Below are positions 14,992 to 18,399 of a DNA stretch of 18,399 nucleotides, piece after piece. The translations under genes and the position numbers were made by a program. The notes under the pieces are model-generated. The model was given only the letters and a program-made list of their open reading frames with translations, made no database searches and was not told the origin of the DNA. Source of the DNA: SKUL01 sp964487545 (GTDB lineage Bacteria; Bacteroidota; Bacteroidia; Flavobacteriales_D; SKUL01); the NCBI GenBank assembly GCA_964487545.1, contig CAZARI010000048.1:1-18399 (forward strand), written 5' to 3'. The stretch's first letter is position 1, and every line of letters begins with the position of its first letter.

Positions 14992-16540
14992 AACGATGTG
15001 GAATATACAAATTAAAGGTACTTCCTTTTTTTAATTCACTCTGTACGGTAATTTTTCCGTGGTGTTTGTCGATAATTTTCTTCACATAACTGAGCCCAAG
15101 TCCAAAACCTTTCACGTTGTGAATATTTCCGGTGGGCACGCGATATAGTTTGTCAAAGACCTTTTTCTGGTTTTCACGCGAAATCCCGATTCCGTTGTCT
15201 TTCACGCTAACGACCAAATGTCCGGGTTTACTTTGTGTACTGACTTCAATCAGTGGCTGACTCGGCGTGTATTTAATCGCGTTGTCTATCAGATTGTAGA
15301 TTACATTGGTGAGGTGAATTTTATCGCCTTCCACCTCGTGATTTTCGGCCTTTAAATTCACAATAATTTCACCATCGCGCTTTGAGGCCTGTATCTGGCT
15401 ATTGTTCACCACGTCGGTTATCACTGTCTTCATATCGATTGGTTCGGCCTTGATAGCCATTTCGCCTTTGTCGAGGACAGCACTGCGCAACACGTTTTCT
15501 ACCAGCACCCCCAACCGTTTATTTTCGTCGCGAATCATCCGCACAAAATTCTCTACACGTGTCTGGTTTTTATTCAGGTCGGGGTCGCCCAGTGCCTCGC
15601 ACGCCAGCGAAATGGTAGAGATGGGCGTTTTAAGTTCGTGGGTCATGTTGTTGATGAAGTCGTTCTTAATTTCAGAAACCTTTTTCTGCCACACAATGGT
15701 TCTGATTGTATAGGCAAAAGTCAAGATAATGATCAAGATGAAAATTCCGGCCGTCACCAACATTTCCCACATGGTTTCAATAAGATAACCGCGCTGATTT
15801 GGAAAATACACGTTGAGGTAGTTCAACTCCTGAAAAAAATCATTAGGAAAAAGCCGCGTTTGGTATATGCTCTGAGAGATGTTCTGAAGCACCGCCTGAT
15901 CGGAAGTGCTGGCCACCACGGGCTGCTCAAAAGAGTTTAGCACGGCAAACTCAAAACCAGTTTCAATTCCTCGGTCGCGAAGTTCGAGGCGCAACAACGA
16001 ATCGAGCACCTGGTGATCCACGCGGTTTTCTATCGGTTCGCGGATATTAAATGCCAGGTACCCCGAAAACAGTTCCTCGAGCAACTGCATGGTGCTTTGT
16101 TGCGACCAGCCTGAAGTGTGGGTGTAGGAGGAGTCGGCGTGCAGACTCATGTCGAGCGCGTCGCTGTGATACGGACCCATTTCGTCGCGCACCATTCCGC
16201 GATAGCGCTCGTTCGTGATTTCAATGGGTCGTAGTTCGCCCTGTTGATGCACCCACACCGTATCCACGGCAGCCGTTGCTGTGGTGTGAAACTGCCGCAT
16301 CAACACCGAGTCGGAACTCATCAGCCACTCTTTTTCAATACCTTGACGAAGCATGCGGTTGTGCGTATCGATGGTTTCGAGCTGACTGGCCACGCGCGTC
16401 AGCGTATTTCTAACACCAAACGAGAACTGTGCGTTTCGCAGCTCAACAGAGTTGCGAATCCAGTAAAACTGGATGGTGATTAACCCAATCAGTGCCACAC
16501 TAATTAACCCTACCAGCCATTTGATAAACTGCTTCTTCAC
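14975..16540 (-). CDS. Membrane sensor histidine kinase
   Basis: 521 aa, GTG start at 16540. TM1 at about 8-28, a large extracytoplasmic region of about 230 residues (29-258), and TM2 at about 260-280. Then the dimerisation domain with phosphoacceptor His301 in NNMTHELKTPIST, and a HATPase_c domain with N box NLIDNAIKYT (416-425), G1 box VKDNGIGIS (446-454), F-box region KVFDKLYRVP and G2 box KGFGLGLSYV (477-486). There is no separate HAMP domain between TM2 and the His box; only about 20 residues link them. The sensor region shows no domain I recognise, so the signal is unknown. Overall layout resembles the RprX/PhoR-like kinases of Bacteroidota. It forms a two-gene operon with the downstream regulator. 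Confidence 0.95.
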   Translation of the reverse strand: MKKQFIKWLVGLISVALIGLITIQFYWIRNSVELRNAQFSFGVRNTLTRVASQLETIDTHNRMLRQGIEKEWLMSSDSVLMRQFHTTATAAVDTVWVHQQGELRPIEITNERYRGMVRDEMGPYHSDALDMSLHADSSYTHTSGWSQQSTMQLLEELFSGYLAFNIREPIENRVDHQVLDSLLRLELRDRGIETGFEFAVLNSFEQPVVASTSDQAVLQNISQSIYQTRLFPNDFFQELNYLNVYFPNQRGYLIETMWEMLVTAGIFILIIILTFAYTIRTIVWQKKVSEIKNDFINNMTHELKTPISTISLACEALGDPDLNKNQTRVENFVRMIRDENKRLGVLVENVLRSAVLDKGEMAIKAEPIDMKTVITDVVNNSQIQASKRDGEIIVNLKAENHEVEGDKIHLTNVIYNLIDNAIKYTPSQPLIEVSTQSKPGHLVVSVKDNGIGISRENQKKVFDKLYRVPTGNIHNVKGFGLGLSYVKKIIDKHHGKITVQSELKKGSTFNLYIPHRYERKE

Positions 16541-16544
16541 ATTC

Positions 16545-16572
16545 CAAATTTAATCGATAAGCACCGCTGCAA
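16545..16572 (-). promoter_or_regulatory. Candidate promoter of the histidine kinase operon
   Basis: On the minus strand TTG (16572-16570) is followed after 17 bp by TAAATTTG (16552-16545), an exact TAnnTTTG match. The predicted start lies within a few bases of the GTG codon at 16540, which would make the mRNA leaderless or nearly so; that is the main doubt. The TTAAC repeat cluster begins 7 bp upstream of the TTG, where a class-I activator would sit. Confidence 0.45.
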
Positions 16573-16579
16573 TAAAGGG

Positions 16580-16615
16580 TTAACTATAATTAACATCCAT
16601 TAACCACCCATTAAC
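16580..16615 (-). promoter_or_regulatory. Four direct TTAAC repeats: candidate OmpR-type operator
   Basis: TTAAC occurs at 16580, 16590, 16600 and 16611, so the spacings are 10, 10 and 11 bp, one helical turn each. Read on the minus strand the units are GTTAATGGGTG, GTTAATGGAT, GTTAATTATA and GTTAAC. OmpR/PhoB-type regulators bind head-to-tail as dimers to direct repeats with 10-11 bp period (established). The adjacent gene pair encodes such a regulator, so autoregulation is the natural inference. Confidence 0.6.
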
Positions 16616-16637
16616 ATATGTATCAGGTAATTGGGCG

Positions 16638-16645
16638 TAATTTTG
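16638..16645 (+). promoter_or_regulatory. Candidate -7 box for a rightward small transcript
   Basis: TAATTTTG, an exact TAnnTTTG match on the plus strand. No -33 TTTG is seen upstream. Instead the last TTAAC repeat ends 22 bp before it, about where the -33 element would be, as in PhoB-activated promoters where operator repeats replace the upstream element. Confidence 0.45.
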
Positions 16646-16648
16646 AAT

Positions 16649-16744
16649 CACTCAACAAAACCACAATTCTCAACAATTGATTTTGGTTTAATCTATTTCG
16701 CATCAAATGAAAAGGGAGAGGGCTAACGGCCCTCTTTCTTTTTT
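16649..16744 (+). ncRNA. Candidate small RNA between kinase and dehydrogenase genes
   Basis: Bounded by an exact -7 box (16638-16645) and a strong rightward terminator (16717-16744), giving a transcript of about 95 nt. A second hairpin lies in its 5' half: AAACCA (16658-16663) with TGGTTT (16684-16689) outside, CAATT (16664-16668) with AATTG (16675-16679) inside, loop CTCAAC, and a 4-nt bulge. No gene upstream on the plus strand needs this terminator, because the kinase is transcribed away from it. A short reading frame from 16707 runs through the terminator and is not a convincing protein. It could instead be an attenuated leader of the aldehyde dehydrogenase gene. Confidence 0.42.
16717..16744 (+). 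terminator. Intrinsic terminator upstream of the aldehyde dehydrogenase gene
   Basis: Stem AGAGGGC with GCCCTCT (one mismatch-free 7-bp helix), loop TAACG, followed by TTTCTTTTTT to 16744. The T-tract is on the right side, so it works on plus-strand transcripts; the minus-strand side has only a broken T-tract. Confidence 0.8.
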
Positions 16745-16756
16745 ATGGGCTTTGTG

Positions 16757-16764
16757 TACTTTTA
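16757..16764 (+). promoter_or_regulatory. Candidate -7 box for the aldehyde dehydrogenase gene
   Basis: TACTTTTA, one mismatch from TAnnTTTG, 22 bp before the ATG. The -33 position would fall on the T-rich tail of the terminator. If used, the gene is expressed independently of the upstream small transcript. Confidence 0.35.
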
Positions 16765-16786
16765 TCCCATCAAACCCGGGGCCTGA

Positions 16787-18232
16787 ATGGAAAATATACT
16801 CAATTATATCAACGGTCAATTTAACGAACCACTTTCCGGTAAATATATTGACAATTACGAACCTGCCACCGGACAAGTTTATGGTTTGATTCCTGATTCT
16901 GATGGGCGCGACATCGCTCTGGCCACCGATGCAGCAAAGAAAGCTTTTCCCGTTTGGTCGTCCACCCCTGTCGAGGAGCGCGCGAGAATTCTTCGGCGAC
17001 TGGCAACATTGATTGACGAAAACTTAGCAGAACTGGCTGCTGCCGAATCGAAGGACAATGGCAAGCCTGTAAGTTTGGCCCGCGCGGTAGATATTCCACG
17101 CGCTACGAGCAACATAGACTTTTTTGCCACAGCCATTACGCATTTCGCATCCGAATCGCACCACATGCCGGGCCAGGCCATCAATTATACGACCCGCAAA
17201 CCGATCGGCGTGATCGGATGTATTTCGCCGTGGAACCTACCTCTTTATCTGTTTACTTGGAAAATTGCTCCGGCACTAGCCGCTGGCAATTGCGTTGTGG
17301 CAAAACCTTCGGAAGTTACTCCATATACCGCGTATCTGCTTTGCCGTCTATGCGATGAAGCCGGATTACCCGCTGGAGTGCTCAACGTGGTGCACGGATA
17401 TGGTCACCGAGCGGGCGAGGCCATCGTCCGTCATCCCGACATCAAGGCGATTTCATTTACCGGCGGAACGAAAACCGGAGCCCAAATTGCGGCCGTTGCA
17501 GCGCCCATGTTTAAAAAGCTTTCTCTGGAACTCGGCGGAAAAAACCCTAATATCATCTTTGCCGACTGCGACTTCGACCAAATGCTCTCTACCACCATGC
17601 GATCGTCGTTTGCCAACCAAGGCCAGATTTGCCTGTGTGGATCACGCATCTTTATTGAGCGTTCCATTTACGACCGATTTGTTGATGCCTTTGTCGAAAA
17701 AACCAAAAAACTGCGTGTCGGCGATCCGGCACTGGACGAGACCAAAATGGGTGCGTTGGTTTCAGAAGCGCATCTAAACAAGGTGCTGGAACATATTGAA
17801 ATTGCAAAAGCAGAAGGCGGTGAAGTTTTGGCCGGTGGAAACCGAATTCACATGCCCGGAAAGCTGGCGGGTGGTTATTTTATGGAGCCGACTATTATTG
17901 CCGGATTACCCCAACAATGCCGTACCAACCGCGAGGAAATTTTCGGCCCCGTGGTAACACTGCTCCCTTTTGACTCTGAAGCGGAAGTCGTTGCGATGGC
18001 AAATGACACCGAGTATGGCCTTTCTGCCACCGTTTGGACAAATAATTTACAACGGGCACACCGCGTGGCCGACCAGCTCGAAAGCGGAATTGTGTGGATT
18101 AACTGCTGGCTTGTCCGTGATTTAAGAACGCCTTTTGGCGGAATGAAAAACTCTGGCATGGGCCGTGAAGGCGGCTGGGAAGCACTGCGGTTTTTTACTG
18201 AGCCGAAGAATGTTTGTGTGGATGTGAGGTGA
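16787..18232 (+). CDS. Aldehyde dehydrogenase, 2-aminomuconic / 2-hydroxymuconic semialdehyde type
   Basis: 481 aa, full length for the NAD(P)-dependent ALDH superfamily. Catalytic set: Asn150 in SPWN, Lys173 in VAKPSE (cofactor), Glu248 in LELGGK, nucleophile Cys282 in NQGQICLC, and Glu384 in REEIFGPV. The C-terminal NCWLVRDLRTPFGGMKNSG is very like human ALDH8A1 and bacterial DmpC/XylG, which oxidise 2-aminomuconic or 2-hydroxymuconic semialdehyde in tryptophan (kynurenine) or catechol meta-cleavage breakdown. The exact substrate is inferred from this likeness. No other gene of those pathways is in the window. It stands alone on the plus strand, preceded by a candidate promoter and followed by a purine-rich tract. 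Confidence 0.88.
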   Translation: MENILNYINGQFNEPLSGKYIDNYEPATGQVYGLIPDSDGRDIALATDAAKKAFPVWSSTPVEERARILRRLATLIDENLAELAAAESKDNGKPVSLARAVDIPRATSNIDFFATAITHFASESHHMPGQAINYTTRKPIGVIGCISPWNLPLYLFTWKIAPALAAGNCVVAKPSEVTPYTAYLLCRLCDEAGLPAGVLNVVHGYGHRAGEAIVRHPDIKAISFTGGTKTGAQIAAVAAPMFKKLSLELGGKNPNIIFADCDFDQMLSTTMRSSFANQGQICLCGSRIFIERSIYDRFVDAFVEKTKKLRVGDPALDETKMGALVSEAHLNKVLEHIEIAKAEGGEVLAGGNRIHMPGKLAGGYFMEPTIIAGLPQQCRTNREEIFGPVVTLLPFDSEAEVVAMANDTEYGLSATVWTNNLQRAHRVADQLESGIVWINCWLVRDLRTPFGGMKNSGMGREGGWEALRFFTEPKNVCVDVR

Positions 18233-18300
18233 GAGGTGGGAGGTGAACGGGGGGCGGTTGAAGGTTAACGGTAAAGAGTGGAGGGTGAGGGGTGGAGGGA
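18222..18300 (+). repeat. Degenerate purine-rich GGTG(A) tract
   Basis: A strongly G-rich, C-poor stretch made of imperfect repeats such as GAGGTGAGAGGTGGGAGG and GGAGGGTGAGGGGTGGAGGG, starting in the last codons of the dehydrogenase gene and running to 18300. It shows strong strand asymmetry and no open reading frame of note. Between it and 18341 there is no clear terminator. Confidence 0.6.
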
Positions 18301-18340
18301 CATCACTCCGCATTTAAACTTTTGCTTTATATTCCCTCTT

Positions 18341-18399
18341 CTACTGCACCACCACCTTAGCTTTGGCAACGCGTTGTCCGTTTGTGGCATGGATGAAAT
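18341..18399 (-). CDS. C-terminal end of a T9SS-sorted protein (cut by window edge)
   Basis: Reading leftwards from the right edge, one frame gives FIHATNGQRVAKAKVVVQ and then a TAG stop at 18341-18343. This matches the last strands of type IX secretion sorting domains (YF-x-R/H-x-TNG-x-x-x-x-x-K-x-VVQ) and ends in VVQ like the protease at the left of the window (IVVQ). The rest of the protein lies outside, so nothing can be said of its function except probable export. Confidence 0.6.
   Translation of the reverse strand, partial: FIHATNGQRVAKAKVVVQ

Noticed and set aside
16707..16889. 60-codon frame starting before the aldehyde dehydrogenase gene, possible leader peptide
   Set aside because: It runs through the terminator hairpin and overlaps the dehydrogenase start out of frame; no clustering of a regulated amino acid codon is seen.
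1..18399. CRISPR arrays, insertion sequences, toxin-antitoxin pairs or defence genes
   Set aside because: None found: no regular spacer arrays, transposase motifs, nuclease or abortive-infection domains. The coding content is mostly housekeeping.

Overview
The window looks like a chromosomal segment of a Bacteroidota bacterium, probably close to Flavobacteriales (inference). The grounds are: two proteins with type IX secretion (T9SS) C-terminal sorting tails, several matches to the Bacteroidota TAnnTTTG -7 promoter box, no obvious Shine-Dalgarno sequences, a DUF3098 protein, and an ftsX-DUF3098-uppP-truB-queA gene order with leuS divergent from it.

Layout. Positions 1-228 hold two near-identical tandem units of 113-114 bp, each a tRNA-like but apparently degenerate element followed by a strong intrinsic terminator. 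Next, on the minus strand and read from right to left, is a long housekeeping run: ftsX, a DUF3098 membrane protein, uppP, truB, queA, ispD, rlmN and an RlmI-like methyltransferase. It ends with a secreted trypsin-fold protease that resembles lysyl endopeptidase and carries a T9SS tail. A very good -7 box in the truB-queA gap suggests that queA, ispD, rlmN and the methyltransferase also have their own promoter. Divergent on the plus strand are leuS, a SpoU/TrmH RNA methyltransferase and a short-chain dehydrogenase whose canonical YxxxK catalytic motif is not visible. Converging on these, on the minus strand, is a two-component system: a histidine kinase and an OmpR-family response regulator overlapping by 17 bp. 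After a 246-bp intergenic region comes an aldehyde dehydrogenase of the 2-amino/2-hydroxymuconic semialdehyde type on the plus strand. The right edge cuts the last codons of another T9SS cargo gene on the minus strand.

How the genes work together. Most of the window serves translation and the cell envelope: one aminoacyl-tRNA synthetase and five RNA-modification enzymes (TruB, QueA, RlmN, an RlmI-like enzyme and a SpoU enzyme), beside the lipid-carrier and isoprenoid genes uppP and ispD and the division gene ftsX. I found no CRISPR array, insertion sequence, phage gene or recognisable defence system.

The most interesting structure is the intergenic region between the histidine kinase and the aldehyde dehydrogenase (16541-16786). 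It has four direct TTAAC repeats spaced 10, 10 and 11 bp, as expected for an OmpR/PhoB-type operator. They lie between a candidate kinase promoter on one side and a perfect -7 box on the other. That second box would drive a roughly 95-nt structured transcript ending at an intrinsic terminator, and no protein gene accounts for it. This suggests an autoregulated two-component system that also controls a small RNA. The parts are visible in the sequence; the circuit is inference.
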